Positions 43,912-53,818 are shown, counted from the stretch's first letter. The stretch is 64,000 nt of DNA from Proteus appendicitidis (GCF_030271835.1 NZ_CP127389.1:3446001-3510000), one strand, 5' to 3'. Notes: generated by a model from the letters alone, not told the origin. Translations and numbers: made by a program.

Positions 43912-44749
43912 AATACTGCCCTTCTCTTGTGTTGATGGTCCAGGTAATCGCCTGGCCATCTTCCTACAAGGATGCAATCTGCGTTGCAAAAATTGTCACA
44001 ATCCCTACACCATGGGGATCTGTGACAATTGTGGTGACTGTATTCCCACTTGCCCTCAACAAGCCCTTTCATTACAAAATGGTGTTATAAGTTGGAACAG
44101 TGCCAGTTGTGAACAATGCGACACCTGTATTCAGCAATGTCCCCGTCAATCAAGCCCGATGACATTAACTTATACAGTCGATGAATTAATAGCGATCACA
44201 CGTAAATATGCCGCTTTTATTAATGGCATTACTGTCAGTGGCGGTGAATCGACATTACAACTTCCTTTTTTAATTAATTATTTTAAAGCAGTCAAAGAAG
44301 CACCCGATCTTAAACATCTCACCTGTTTAATCGACAGTAATGGCACACTTTCTATTAATGGTTGGCAAAAAATAGCCCCTTATATGGAGGGCGCAATGAT
44401 CGATTTAAAAAGCTGGAATGAAAAGATACATATTGATTTAACGGGACGAGGAAATCAGCGTATTAAAGAATCAATCAAATGGTTAGCTAATAATAATTTA
44501 CTTACAGAATTACGCCTTTTATATATTCCAGAAAAGACAGACTATTTAGAAAATATTGAATTACTTTCCCAGTTTATTAATTCTCTTGGTGAATCAGTAT
44601 TAGTCAGAATTAATGCTTTTCATCAGCATGGTGTATATGGCGAAGCAAGTAAATGGATATCAGCACAAAAACAACATATTGATTTATTGAGTAAAGAACT
44701 AAATAAAAGACATATATTCAATATTAAAACCCCAGAAATATATTCATAA
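43883..44749 (+). CDS. yjjW: YjjI glycyl-radical activase YjjW (radical SAM)
   Basis: YjjW is predicted to generate the glycyl radical on YjjI. The 288-residue protein has the radical SAM motif CNLRCKNC (CxxxCxxC, residues 34-41), followed by an insertion with two ferredoxin-like [4Fe-4S] motifs, CDNCGDCIPTCP and CEQCDTCIQQCP (about 52-95), typical of glycyl-radical activases. SAM-binding GITVSGGE follows near residue 115. The start ATG overlaps the yjjI 3' end. In E. coli yjjWI lie next to deoC; here they follow smp. Confidence 0.94.
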   Translation: MNSRCVSINKILPFSCVDGPGNRLAIFLQGCNLRCKNCHNPYTMGICDNCGDCIPTCPQQALSLQNGVISWNSASCEQCDTCIQQCPRQSSPMTLTYTVDELIAITRKYAAFINGITVSGGESTLQLPFLINYFKAVKEAPDLKHLTCLIDSNGTLSINGWQKIAPYMEGAMIDLKSWNEKIHIDLTGRGNQRIKESIKWLANNNLLTELRLLYIPEKTDYLENIELLSQFINSLGESVLVRINAFHQHGVYGEASKWISAQKQHIDLLSKELNKRHIFNIKTPEIYS

Positions 44750-44901
44750 TAAAAATCAATTAAAATCAAAAATAATGATTTAAAATTATAATAAATATAA
44801 TTAGCAATGCATTTTAAAATAAAATCCATTTATATTGACAGAAAAAGAAGATCAAACTAGTCTTCAAAAAAATCCTGCCAATATAAATGGAAAAATAATT
44901 T

Positions 44902-47900
44902 ATGCTTATAAGAAAAAAGATATTTAAGTTATCAATAATTACTTCAATAATTATTCTCTCTTCGTTTAGTCATGCAAATATACCTAATGAACTCAGTGCA
45001 ACAGATCCTATTTATTTTTTCTTTGATCAATATCCTATTCAAAATGTAAAGGACTATAAACACAGTCAACATCATCATGGTGTTCTTGGCTATCGAGAAA
45101 AAAATAATATTTATACATCAAAATATTCAACTGTAATTATTAACTCAATTGATAATAAAAATACCATTAGTTTTGATTATGGCGCTCATTTTGAACCTTT
45201 AGAGATAGAAAATATTGATAAAATAAAAATTATATCTTTATCTCAAGACGGTCTTTATGTAATAGGGAATGGTCGCGATAAAAATAAAGCATTATCACAA
45301 CTTTTTATTTATAACACGGTGACAAAAGAGGTTAAATTTTTAAGTAATAAAGATAATAATTATTATACTGATGATCATTTTTTAACAACAGAAGATGGTC
45401 GATTTAGCCTTTATGCTGATCATGATGAGAGCTACATTCCATTAATGGAAACACATGATGGTTATCTTCCTTATAATAAAATGGTTTACACCATCTATGA
45501 TAATAAAAAAAACGGAGTCTTTCCGCTTAAACTTTTAGATAAAACAGACCTAAAAAATCATCCAGAACAAGCAAGGTTTAATGTATTTAATAACTTAAAT
45601 TTTATTGAAAAATTTATTGATAGAAAACCTCAGATTGAAACCAGCACACTTGATGGTAATTATCTTTATGGTTCATTATTAAGAGATAGCAAAAATGAAT
45701 CCAATACAAATATTGCTTTTGTTTATCACACTGCTAACGATAAATTAATGACACTAACCAGTTCAAATTTTGGATCATCAAAAATCAATGCAGTCTCTAA
45801 AAACAATATTTTTATAGGCTGGTATGAATCATGGGATGATAATAAAAAAATACTTTTTCGCCAATCTTTTTTCTATGCACCTTCAGATAGAAACTTCACT
45901 AAGATCAATCCACTATATGATACGGATAGTAAATTCAACTTTAAGGCAAATTCAGAAGCCACAGATATTTCTGACGATGGAAATACTATTGTAGGTTGGT
46001 CTGAATATAACGAAAAAAGAAATGGAGAAAGCGAGCTTTCAAATTCTCATTATTTAAGAAATGCATTTGTTTATAAAAAAGATAAAAATGAAATTGTTGC
46101 ATTAAAAAATATAAATATGGGAAATGAATCAGAAGCACATTCAATTTCAGGCGATGGAAATGTTGTGTTTGGTGTAGCAAATGACGGACAAAATAATTGG
46201 AAATTAGTGACATGGAAATTACAAAATTCAAATAATTCAAAGAAAAATAAAAATCATTCAGAGCAAAATAAAAATAATGAAAAAACAAATATAGAGAATA
46301 TGAAAACCCTTGCTAAGAAGGATATCAATTTAACAAAAAAATTATCTGAAAAATTAAAACTAGATCTTGAAAAAGAAAGAAATTCATTATTTTCTTTAAA
46401 AGAAAATCTAGAAAAAAAACAAGCTGAACTTAAAAGTCAACAAAACGAAGCAATACAAAAAAGAGAGGCGATGACTCCTCTCTTAGATAAAAATGAAAAT
46501 GATTATTTCTCAAAAAATATTCAGTTCTATGAAGAGTATAGTGATGTTATAGAGAATCATAAAAATGAAATTAATAGAATAGAACAACAACTCAATTCTT
46601 TAGATAATTCTCAAGAAGGTCAAAATGTAAAATTTATTGAGTCTCAATATAATCAAGCTAAAACTGCATTAGCTGAATTGCAAACAATACCCAAAAAAGA
46701 AACAGAACAAGACCGTTTAGCCAAAGAACAAGCCGATAAAGCCAAAGCCGAACAAGAGCGCCTAGCCAAAGAGCAAGCCGATAAAGCTGAACAAGACCGT
46801 TTAGCCAAAGAGCAAGCCGATAAAGCTAAAGCCGAACAAGACCGCTTAGCCAAAGAGCAAACCGATAAAGCTAAAGCTGAACAAGACCGCTTAGCCAAAG
46901 AGCAAGCCGATAAAGCTAAAGCCGAACAAGACCGCTTAGCCAAAGAGCAAGCCGATAAAGCCAAAGCGGAACAAGATAGCCTAGCCAAAGAGCAAGCCGA
47001 TAAAGCTAAAGCTGAACAAGATCGCCTAGCCAAAGAGCAAGCCGATAAAGCTAAAGCTGAACAAGATCGCCTAGCCAAAGAGCAAGCCGATAAAGCTAAA
47101 GCTGAACAAGACCGTTTAGCCAAAGAGCAAGCCGATAAAGCCAGAGCCGAACAAGATCGCCTAGCCAAAGAGCAAGCCGATAAAGCTAAAGCTGAGCAAG
47201 ACCGTCTAGCCAAAGAGCAAGCCGATAAAGCCAAAGCGGAACAAGATAGCCTAGCCAAAGAGCAAGCCGATAAAGCTAAAGCTGAACAAGACCGTTTAGC
47301 CAAAGAGCAAGTCGATAAAGCCAGAGCTGAACAAGACCGTTTAGCCAAAGAGCAAGCCGATAAAGCTAAAGCTGAACAAGAGCGCTTAGCCAAAGAGCAA
47401 GCCGATAAAGCTAAAGCTGAACAAGACCGCCTAGCCAAAGAGCAAGCCGATAAAGCTAAAGCTGAACAAGATAGCCTAGCCAAAGAGCAAGCCGATAAAG
47501 CTAAAGCTGAACAAGATCACCTAGCCAAAGAGCAAGAAAAAATTGAGCCATCAATTATTGCCAGCAAACCTATCGATATTGAAAACACTTATAAATCAAT
47601 GTTATTAATGGCTGAAAACGACTATAAATTTATGGATATGCAACAAGGACAACTGCGCCATTTAGCTTCAGCAACTTGTTCTGTGGGTACTGAAAAAGCC
47701 TGTATTAGTGGCTTTGCACACTACCAAAACGTAAATAAAGCCAATGCAACACAAACGGGATTAAGTGGCGCTTATCGTTTTGATATCAACGCAATTCCAT
47801 TCGTTGTCGGGCTTGCCATTGATACTGATGTCTATTCCTCATTGCCAAAAGGGTATCAATATCAAGGTTATGCATTACCTTTAATTGGTTTTAGCCTAGA

Positions 47901-48519
47901 TTTAATGCCATCACTCAATGCAGAATTAAATAGCGATGCATTACATCTGTCATTAAAAGGGGCTTATTTAAATCGAAAAGTTTCTATCGAAAGACAAATA
48001 TTAGAAGATACTGAAGCGGGTAAAGGTAATGCTAAAATTTCTGGTTATCACATTGAGTTACAAGGTTACTTCCCTTATTCAATAAACGATGAGTTATTAC
48101 TGACACCCTTTGCTGGGCTTACTTTTAATCAAATCTCACGTTCAGCTTATAGTGAAACTCAAAATGCGCAATTTGCCGTACACTATGATGCGCTTAACGC
48201 ACACTCCTTGTTAGCCAAAATGGGATTAGGCATGGATCATTTATTGGGTTCATCTTTTATATTGAATACTAAAGCGGGCTTCTTATGGGATTTATCACAT
48301 CATCAAGGTGATTTTGGTAGCCATATTGACTATTTAGGTCAGCAAAAAATTGATTACACAGAAAATAAAAAGCAGTTAACACAACGTCCATTTGCGCATA
48401 TTGGATTAACGTATCAAGTGGATAAACACTCATCTATTGGTACTAAAGCAAATTGGGAAATGACCACCTATCGCAATCACGATATGCAATTTGGTATTAA
48501 CTACGCCTATCGTTTCTAA
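44902..48519 (+). CDS. Autotransporter (type V secretion) with 15-residue repeat stalk
   Basis: The 1205-residue protein has a signal peptide (residues 1-25, ending SHA). The N-terminal passenger (about 30-450) shows HAF-type extracellular repeats, DISDDGNTIVGWSEY and SISGDGNVVFGVAND, that may form a beta-propeller. Residues about 450-600 are a Lys/Glu/Asn coiled coil. Next comes a run of 15-residue units, consensus DRLAKEQADKAKAEQ. The C-terminal 290 residues form a beta-barrel (HLASATCSVGTEKA, LPLIGFSLDLM, and terminal FGINYAYRF, which ends in an aromatic residue as outer-membrane barrels do). It probably acts in adhesion or surface display. Codon use is AT-rich, unlike the following operon. 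Confidence 0.8.
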   Translation: MLIRKKIFKLSIITSIIILSSFSHANIPNELSATDPIYFFFDQYPIQNVKDYKHSQHHHGVLGYREKNNIYTSKYSTVIINSIDNKNTISFDYGAHFEPLEIENIDKIKIISLSQDGLYVIGNGRDKNKALSQLFIYNTVTKEVKFLSNKDNNYYTDDHFLTTEDGRFSLYADHDESYIPLMETHDGYLPYNKMVYTIYDNKKNGVFPLKLLDKTDLKNHPEQARFNVFNNLNFIEKFIDRKPQIETSTLDGNYLYGSLLRDSKNESNTNIAFVYHTANDKLMTLTSSNFGSSKINAVSKNNIFIGWYESWDDNKKILFRQSFFYAPSDRNFTKINPLYDTDSKFNFKANSEATDISDDGNTIVGWSEYNEKRNGESELSNSHYLRNAFVYKKDKNEIVALKNINMGNESEAHSISGDGNVVFGVANDGQNNWKLVTWKLQNSNNSKKNKNHSEQNKNNEKTNIENMKTLAKKDINLTKKLSEKLKLDLEKERNSLFSLKENLEKKQAELKSQQNEAIQKREAMTPLLDKNENDYFSKNIQFYEEYSDVIENHKNEINRIEQQLNSLDNSQEGQNVKFIESQYNQAKTALAELQTIPKKETEQDRLAKEQADKAKAEQERLAKEQADKAEQDRLAKEQADKAKAEQDRLAKEQTDKAKAEQDRLAKEQADKAKAEQDRLAKEQADKAKAEQDSLAKEQADKAKAEQDRLAKEQADKAKAEQDRLAKEQADKAKAEQDRLAKEQADKARAEQDRLAKEQADKAKAEQDRLAKEQADKAKAEQDSLAKEQADKAKAEQDRLAKEQVDKARAEQDRLAKEQADKAKAEQERLAKEQADKAKAEQDRLAKEQADKAKAEQDSLAKEQADKAKAEQDHLAKEQEKIEPSIIASKPIDIENTYKSMLLMAENDYKFMDMQQGQLRHLASATCSVGTEKACISGFAHYQNVNKANATQTGLSGAYRFDINAIPFVVGLAIDTDVYSSLPKGYQYQGYALPLIGFSLDLMPSLNAELNSDALHLSLKGAYLNRKVSIERQILEDTEAGKGNAKISGYHIELQGYFPYSINDELLLTPFAGLTFNQISRSAYSETQNAQFAVHYDALNAHSLLAKMGLGMDHLLGSSFILNTKAGFLWDLSHHQGDFGSHIDYLGQQKIDYTENKKQLTQRPFAHIGLTYQVDKHSSIGTKANWEMTTYRNHDMQFGINYAYRF
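46711..47535 (+). repeat. 45-bp tandem repeat inside the autotransporter gene
   Basis: Eighteen units (seventeen of 45 bp, the second shortened by 6 bp to 39 bp) plus a partial nineteenth at 47515 encode DRLAKEQADKAKAEQ. Variation is small: D to E or R to S/H in the first two residues, A to T or V, and K to R. Third-base changes distinguish units, and runs of units such as those starting at 46975, 47245 and 47470 carry GATAGC. All unit lengths are multiples of 3, so unit loss or gain keeps the frame. Confidence 0.93.
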
Positions 48520-48550
48520 TTCCATATTGTTACGTTTAGCAGTAATATTC

Positions 48551-48583
48551 GGCTTCCTATAAAAATATAGGAAGCCATTTTTT
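48551..48583 (+). terminator. Terminator of the autotransporter gene
   Basis: GGCTTCCTATA (48551-48561) and TATAGGAAGCC (48566-48576) form an 11-bp stem, followed by ATTTTTTT. Confidence 0.87.
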
Positions 48584-48593
48584 TACTAACGGA

Positions 48594-49232
48594 TTAAGAT
48601 AGCCCGTTATTTTTAATAGTAGAAATACTTTTTCCCGTATCAACCCACCACACCTTCGTCGAAACCTTCTCAAGAAGCGCTTTATTGTGGCTAAAAATAA
48701 TCAAGCTTAAGGGGCGTTTTTGGCTTTCATCAATTAACACTTTCCAAATTTCAGCTTGAATTTGAGCATCCAATTGTGCCGTTACCTCATCTGCGATCAA
48801 TATTTGAGTGCGAGGATCAAGCGCCCTTAATAGGGCAATACGCGCTAGCTCTCCTCCTGATAATTCATTAGGTCTACGCGTTAACCACTCTGGCTTTATT
48901 CGTAATTTTTCCAGCCAATGTTTATCTGGCGACCAAGCATCACGCACACTTTCGCCTGTTGTTCGAAAAGGGTTAAAACACTTATCAGGATGTTGAGGAA
49001 CTAATTGAATGGGACAATAACCCTTTTTAGGCAATGGGTTGCCATTAACAAGAATTGAACCGTGAGTGGGTGCTTGCCACTGTGCTAAAACGCGACCTAA
49101 GGTTGTTTTTCCTGTGCCACTTGGCGCTGAAATACCGAGTCGCTCTCCCGCATTTAACGAAAAGGAGAGATCTTGCCATAACACCTTACCTGCTTGCTCC
49201 ACAGATAATTGTTTTAACTCTAAAAGTGGCAT
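48594..49232 (-). CDS. yntE: ABC transporter ATPase, Ynt/NikE type
   Basis: The 212-residue ATPase has Walker A APSGTGKTTLG (near residue 38), Q-loop QLVPQHPDKCFNP, signature LSGGELARIALLRAL near 125 and Walker B ILIADEVTAQLD. It belongs to the nickel/peptide subfamily, although it is shorter than NikE (about 268) at the C-terminus. It is the last gene of the five-gene importer, 59 bp after yntD. The symbol follows the Ynt name used for the P. mirabilis nickel importer and depends on that assignment. Confidence 0.72.
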   Translation of the reverse strand: MPLLELKQLSVEQAGKVLWQDLSFSLNAGERLGISAPSGTGKTTLGRVLAQWQAPTHGSILVNGNPLPKKGYCPIQLVPQHPDKCFNPFRTTGESVRDAWSPDKHWLEKLRIKPEWLTRRPNELSGGELARIALLRALDPRTQILIADEVTAQLDAQIQAEIWKVLIDESQKRPLSLIIFSHNKALLEKVSTKVWWVDTGKSISTIKNNGLS

Positions 49233-49291
49233 AAAGATAACTCCAGAAATAACAGATGAAATGTATAAAAATAAGACTTAAGGACACAATA

Positions 49292-50089
49292 TTATAATGG
49301 ATTAAGTGATGTTTCTTTTGTATTTATAAATTGTTGTTCAGGTAATGCACTCCAGAGTGTTTTTAACCTCTCACTACCTTCATGGCGATTTAGCACATTA
49401 GCAGGAATAATTTCGTTAACCTCACCTTGATTAAGTACCGCTATTGTATCCGCAAATCGTGCCGCTAAAGCTAAATCATGTGTAACCCAAAGCACTGATT
49501 TACCTTGATTGCATAACGCTTTTAAATGCCCTAATAACAAACACGCATGTTCATCATCAAGCCACGAGGTGATTTCATCAGCCAGAATATATTGTGCATT
49601 AGAAAGCGTTGCATTACAGGCTAATACGCGTTTCGCCATTCCACCAGACAGTTTTGCTGGATATGTTTTTACCAAGGAGCCTGAAAGATGATAAAGACCG
49701 AGTTGTTGCACGATATCATCAGACGTAACATCCGCACCGCTTAAACGAGCAGAGCGACTTAATTGATCACCGATACAGATCAACGGATTGAGCGCGCTGA
49801 CACCTTGAGGAATATAACAAAAAGTATTCCCACGATAAGCAATAAGCTCTCGTTCACTTAATGTATGCCCATTCAGTTTAATCGCGCCACGAACTCGCAT
49901 ATTGGCAGGCAAAAGCCCTAGCGCACTTTGTAATAACAGACTTTTACCTTCACCACTGCCGCCCACTAATGCCAGCATCTTTCCGGGTTTAATATCCAAT
50001 GAGATTGATTTTAGCAATGGCTGCCAATTTCGTTTTCCTAACCAACGAAACTGTGCGATATCAATGGAAAGCTGTTCAAAACTTAACAT
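49292..50089 (-). CDS. yntD: ABC transporter ATPase, Ynt/NikD type
   Basis: The 265-residue ATPase begins MLSFEQLSIDIAQFR at ATG 50089, which overlaps the stop of the upstream permease by 7 nt, with GGGGCAGG just before. Walker A is GGSGEGKSLLLQSAL, the Q-loop YIPQGVSALNPL, the signature LSGGMAKRVLACNATL (an atypical signature helix), and Walker B YILADEITSWLD. In the NikDE family two distinct ATPases power uptake. The longer in-frame start at 50107 is possible but not preferred. Confidence 0.75.
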   Translation of the reverse strand: MLSFEQLSIDIAQFRWLGKRNWQPLLKSISLDIKPGKMLALVGGSGEGKSLLLQSALGLLPANMRVRGAIKLNGHTLSERELIAYRGNTFCYIPQGVSALNPLICIGDQLSRSARLSGADVTSDDIVQQLGLYHLSGSLVKTYPAKLSGGMAKRVLACNATLSNAQYILADEITSWLDDEHACLLLGHLKALCNQGKSVLWVTHDLALAARFADTIAVLNQGEVNEIIPANVLNRHEGSERLKTLWSALPEQQFINTKETSLNPL

Positions 50090-50895
50090 CCTGCCCCTCT
50101 TAGCCATAATTGTTGCATCGCTTTAGCAAATTGATCGAAAATCAATACTAAGCACATCAAAATTAACCCCGGAAACACCACCATCCACCAAGAGCCAGTA
50201 CTTAAATAGCGTAGTGCATCTGCCAGTAATAAACCGAGTGAAGGTTCATGCGCAGCCTGACCAAAACCGAGGAAACTTAACGCTGCGCTATGCAATACTG
50301 CATGAGGGAACATTAACAAGGTTCCCACGATCCACTGAGGTAATAGCATTGGAATATAGTGTTTTTTTACGCACTCAAAAGGTGAATTGCCAATACGACG
50401 CGATAACATCACATAATCCGCTTCACGGATACGCTGAATTTCACCTCGTAAAATTAACGCAAGCTTAGGCCAGTGAGTTAATGCCACCGCCCAAATCACC
50501 CCTTGTTGCCCACCACCTAAGGTAAAACAAATAAGAATAAGCAGTAATAAGTGAGGTAATGCCAAAAGCGCATCAACAACACCTCTTACAAAAAAATCGC
50601 AATAGCGATTAATGGAAGAAATTCCTGCAAAAATCAACGCAATCGTGCCACTCACAACCGCACTTGTTACACCAATATTTAAGCTACTTAACATGCCTTG
50701 AAAGCAACGTAGCCATAATGAACGACCTAAGTTATCCGTCCCAAACCAATATTGACCTGATGGTGCTTGATTCCTAGCCAGAAAATCCATTGCGATATCA
50801 GTATGAGAAACAGAAAAGCCATACGCAACTAACCCAATTAACGCGAAGGTGACTAACAAAAGTCGCAACAATGGCTTGTTCGGATCGTAAATCAT
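50083..50895 (-). CDS. yntC: ABC transporter permease, Ynt/NikC type
   Basis: The 270-residue permease has about six membrane segments. The N-terminal tail carries the peptide/nickel family feature SGQYWFGTDNLGRSLWLR, and the cytoplasmic EAA-like loop is RIGNSPFECVKKHYIPML near residue 167. It overlaps yntB by 4 bp (ATGA). In the nickel/peptide family the NikC/DppC permease pairs with NikB/DppB. Confidence 0.8.
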   Translation of the reverse strand: MIYDPNKPLLRLLLVTFALIGLVAYGFSVSHTDIAMDFLARNQAPSGQYWFGTDNLGRSLWLRCFQGMLSSLNIGVTSAVVSGTIALIFAGISSINRYCDFFVRGVVDALLALPHLLLLILICFTLGGGQQGVIWAVALTHWPKLALILRGEIQRIREADYVMLSRRIGNSPFECVKKHYIPMLLPQWIVGTLLMFPHAVLHSAALSFLGFGQAAHEPSLGLLLADALRYLSTGSWWMVVFPGLILMCLVLIFDQFAKAMQQLWLRGAGC

Positions 50896-51881
50896 GAGTC
50901 TCGCAAAATTCCTTTATTAATACGTCGTAATAGGCTGTTAGAAATGCTATTACCGAAGAAAATCAAAATAGTGCTGAAAACCACAATGCCCATTAATAGA
51001 GGAATATCACCTCGTAACCCCGCATCAACGGTTGCCTGCCCTAATCCAGGATAAGCAAATACTTTCTCTGCTAAGAGAGAGCCACCGAGCAGTTCACCAA
51101 TGGATGCAAACTGTAAGCAAAGTGCAGGTGTAATGGCATGACGTAGAACATGAAATAGCATCATAGCCCAGCCTTTATCACCTTGAGCTTTAGCAAAATG
51201 GATAAATTCACTGCCCATCACCTCAGCAACTTTCGCGCGAGTATGCAGTGCGATATTCCCTGTTCCTAATAAACCAAGCGCAATCATAGGTAAAATAAGA
51301 TGTGAAAAACGCTGACTTAACGTTGCTGTTTCAGCACTACTTCCCATTGGCCACGCACAACAAATTGGCGCCCAATGTAAGGTGACAGAAAATAGAGATA
51401 ACAGCAGTAACCCTACCCAGAACGTCGGTAACGCGGCTAATAAATAAGATAAAGTAGAGATAATTCTATCTGGCCAGCGATTAAGGTATCGACCCGCGAC
51501 TAATCCCATCACAACACCAATAACACCGGAAAATACCCACGCTGAAAAAAGCAAAATAAACGAAGGCCCTGCACGTTCACGAATAACATCAATAACAGGC
51601 ATGTTATACAACATAGAATAGCCAAAATCCCCTTGAATGATTTGGCTAAACCAAAGCCAAAATCGCATCCATAAAGGTTGGTCAATTCCCCAACGCGCTG
51701 CAATTAAAGGATATTGTTCAGGAGGAACATTCAGTAAATCACTACCGATATAAGCCTTAATGGGATCGATTGGCGAAAAACTTAATAAAATAAAAACACC
51801 TGCTGTTGTCACCAACAGCAGGCAGAGTAATCGCAGGAAAAAACCTGCACTTTGACGTATTACTGACAAGTCCACTTCCAA
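50892..51881 (-). CDS. yntB: ABC transporter permease, Ynt/NikB type
   Basis: The permease of up to 329 residues has about six membrane segments and the DppB/NikB family N-terminus (FSPIDPIKAYIG, WGIDQPLWMRFWLW). The EAA-like loop is LHTRAKVAEVMGSEFIHFAKAQG. Start choice is uncertain: 51881 is TTG, GTG lies at 51875 and TTG at 51869 (after GGAAG); all overlap the end of yntA. It works with yntC as the channel. Confidence 0.78.
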   Translation of the reverse strand: MEVDLSVIRQSAGFFLRLLCLLLVTTAGVFILLSFSPIDPIKAYIGSDLLNVPPEQYPLIAARWGIDQPLWMRFWLWFSQIIQGDFGYSMLYNMPVIDVIRERAGPSFILLFSAWVFSGVIGVVMGLVAGRYLNRWPDRIISTLSYLLAALPTFWVGLLLLSLFSVTLHWAPICCAWPMGSSAETATLSQRFSHLILPMIALGLLGTGNIALHTRAKVAEVMGSEFIHFAKAQGDKGWAMMLFHVLRHAITPALCLQFASIGELLGGSLLAEKVFAYPGLGQATVDAGLRGDIPLLMGIVVFSTILIFFGNSISNSLLRRINKGILRDS

Positions 51882-53443
51882 GTATCTACGCTATTTAATA
51901 ATGACCATGAACCATGGATTTCAGGAGTTCCTGTACCCAGATCAACACAAGGATTAGTTAGGTAAGTGTGTTGCACATTCATCAGCCAAGCCCAAGCAGC
52001 ATCACCTTTTACACCAGCACCGTTTTTACCATCCCACTCTACCGCTTTCCAATGAGGAACAGCTTCTTGCCATGTATGTGCATCAAGTGCGGCTTGTAGA
52101 TGTTTTTCGACTTCAGGATTTTTGTAATAGCCTGGATTATAATAACCAACACCCGCAGCATTAGCGCTGTAGTGATGATATAACTCCATCGGATCAAGGC
52201 TACCCCAACCAAATAAAGTTGGATTTGAGTGCATATAGCGCTCTACAGTATCCCAACTTCCTGATTTAAGATCCATTTGAATGCCAAGAGGTTGCACTAA
52301 CGCACGAATTGACTCAGCTAAATCACGACGTGTTGCATCACCACTGGTATACCATAAAGTGAGTTTTGCTTCTAAACCGTCTTTTTCACGAATACCGTTT
52401 TTATTCAGCTTCCAGCCTGCATCTTCAAGAATTTGTTTTGCTTTTACAACATCACCATCTTTGAAAGCAGCATCAGTTTGATCCCAAGGTAAACCTTTTA
52501 CGCCGGTATATGCAGGAACGGCATAACCATCAAGCACTTGCTCTGAAAGCAACTTACGATCTAGCGCGTAGTTAATGGCTTTACGAATAGCGATATCAGC
52601 GGTGATATCATTACCAATATCATAGCCTTGGGCGTTTTTCTCACCTGATTTTACCATTGGGAAAACAATACCGCGATTTTCAACACTCGGTCTTTCCCAC
52701 AATTTAGTATTTGGTAAATTCTTAGCAATTGCAGCCGTTGCAGGTGGAATACGCACAATACCTAATTGTCCACTTTGCGCAGCAGCAAAAGCCGCATCTT
52801 CGTCAAGGAAAACGAAAATCAATTTTTCAAAATCGTTTTTCTGTCCCGCATAGTAAGGGTTTGCTTCAACGATTAATTGCTGACCCGGTTGGAAACTGAC
52901 CATGCGATAAGGACCTGCACCAATTGGCTTTTGTGCATAGGTTTTTTCATCATACTTATCGGCAGAAACAATACCTAAAGAGCCGAGCACGTTTACGAAA
53001 GTACTTTGTGGTGCTTTTAGCGTGATGGTGACATGCAAATCATCATCTGCTTTTGCAGAGAGGAAGTTACCCATATCAACTTTACCGCCACTGGCAGCCG
53101 CATTGTTATAAGTAAATACGATATCTTTTGCTGTAAGCGGTAAGCCATCAGAGAATTTTAAATTTGGCTTTAACGTTAATTTCCATGTTTTACCATCTTC
53201 ACTTGGCTGATAGTCACTTAACATATTGCTATACCAAGAGAGATCGGCATTTTGCTTTAACAATGGGCTATGAAGAAGCAAATAACTGCCATGACTCCAA
53301 CCCAGCATTGGGTCAAAACCTTCTGTTGGCTCTTCACCAATAGCTAATTTCAGCGTTTGAGCAGATGTTGCAAAAGGGACGCTTAACGCGGCTAAGCAAG
53401 TTAACGTTACTAATGATTGACGCCAACCAAACCGAATAGACAT
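51860..53443 (-). CDS. yntA: Nickel/peptide-type ABC substrate-binding protein, probable YntA
   Basis: The 527-residue protein has a Sec signal peptide (ending ATSA, cleavage before QTLK) and the SBP_bac_5 layout: an initial LKLAIGEEPTEGFDP, YQPSEDGKTWKLTLKPNLKFSDG, and PIGAGPYRMVSFQPGQQLIVE. The ligand cannot be read from the sequence. Nickel is favoured because a NiFe-hydrogenase operon follows in the same direction 1.8 kb on, and because a Ynt importer is reported as the main nickel system of P. mirabilis. A dipeptide or other ligand cannot be excluded. Start ATG follows GGAGAATG. It heads the yntABCDE operon. Confidence 0.7.
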   Translation of the reverse strand: MSIRFGWRQSLVTLTCLAALSVPFATSAQTLKLAIGEEPTEGFDPMLGWSHGSYLLLHSPLLKQNADLSWYSNMLSDYQPSEDGKTWKLTLKPNLKFSDGLPLTAKDIVFTYNNAAASGGKVDMGNFLSAKADDDLHVTITLKAPQSTFVNVLGSLGIVSADKYDEKTYAQKPIGAGPYRMVSFQPGQQLIVEANPYYAGQKNDFEKLIFVFLDEDAAFAAAQSGQLGIVRIPPATAAIAKNLPNTKLWERPSVENRGIVFPMVKSGEKNAQGYDIGNDITADIAIRKAINYALDRKLLSEQVLDGYAVPAYTGVKGLPWDQTDAAFKDGDVVKAKQILEDAGWKLNKNGIREKDGLEAKLTLWYTSGDATRRDLAESIRALVQPLGIQMDLKSGSWDTVERYMHSNPTLFGWGSLDPMELYHHYSANAAGVGYYNPGYYKNPEVEKHLQAALDAHTWQEAVPHWKAVEWDGKNGAGVKGDAAWAWLMNVQHTYLTNPCVDLGTGTPEIHGSWSLLNSVDTWKWTCQ

Positions 53444-53818
53444 AAAACATTCTCCGATTTTTTAGATACGACTTATCATCAGTCTCTATCTAAATAAGAT
53501 GAAGAGGCTGAAACAAGATAAATAACAATAGTAATTGTGATGCTCTGCAACTTAATGCAGATAAAGGCTAAACCAGTGGCATCATAATAAGTTTTTTTAT
53601 TCAAATACTCGAATAATATTCGTCAGTTTATTGATTTCACATAAACTTTTATTAAGGAGCAATACTCATTATGGCAAACTTCTAGTCAGTACACAGTATT
53701 TTTCTAATAAATAAGTTATATATTTATCATTAAATTTATTAGTGAGCGCAAAACGAAATAAAATGAATTTTTAACGCAATTAGTTTATTTCATTTTATTT
53801 AATATACACTGAAAATAA
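53444..53818. other. Intergenic region upstream of yntA
   Basis: About 375 AT-rich bp hold the yntA promoter. No NikR-like GTATGA-N16-TCATAC site was found. On the plus strand AAGGAG (53655-53660) precedes a 4-codon frame MANF then stop. Confidence 0.4.

Noticed and set aside
46653..47483. Antisense 276-residue open frame of repeated LSACSLAKRSCSALA
   Set aside because: It is the exact mirror of the 45-bp repeat in the autotransporter gene, has no ribosome site and no protein-like composition outside the repeat.
53444..53640. NikR operator before yntA
   Set aside because: No GTATGA-N16-TCATAC pair is present in the upstream region.
53655..53685. AAGGAG followed by ATG GCA AAC TTC TAG
   Set aside because: The frame is four codons with a long 10-nt spacing, too short to call a gene; noted only in the intergenic entry.
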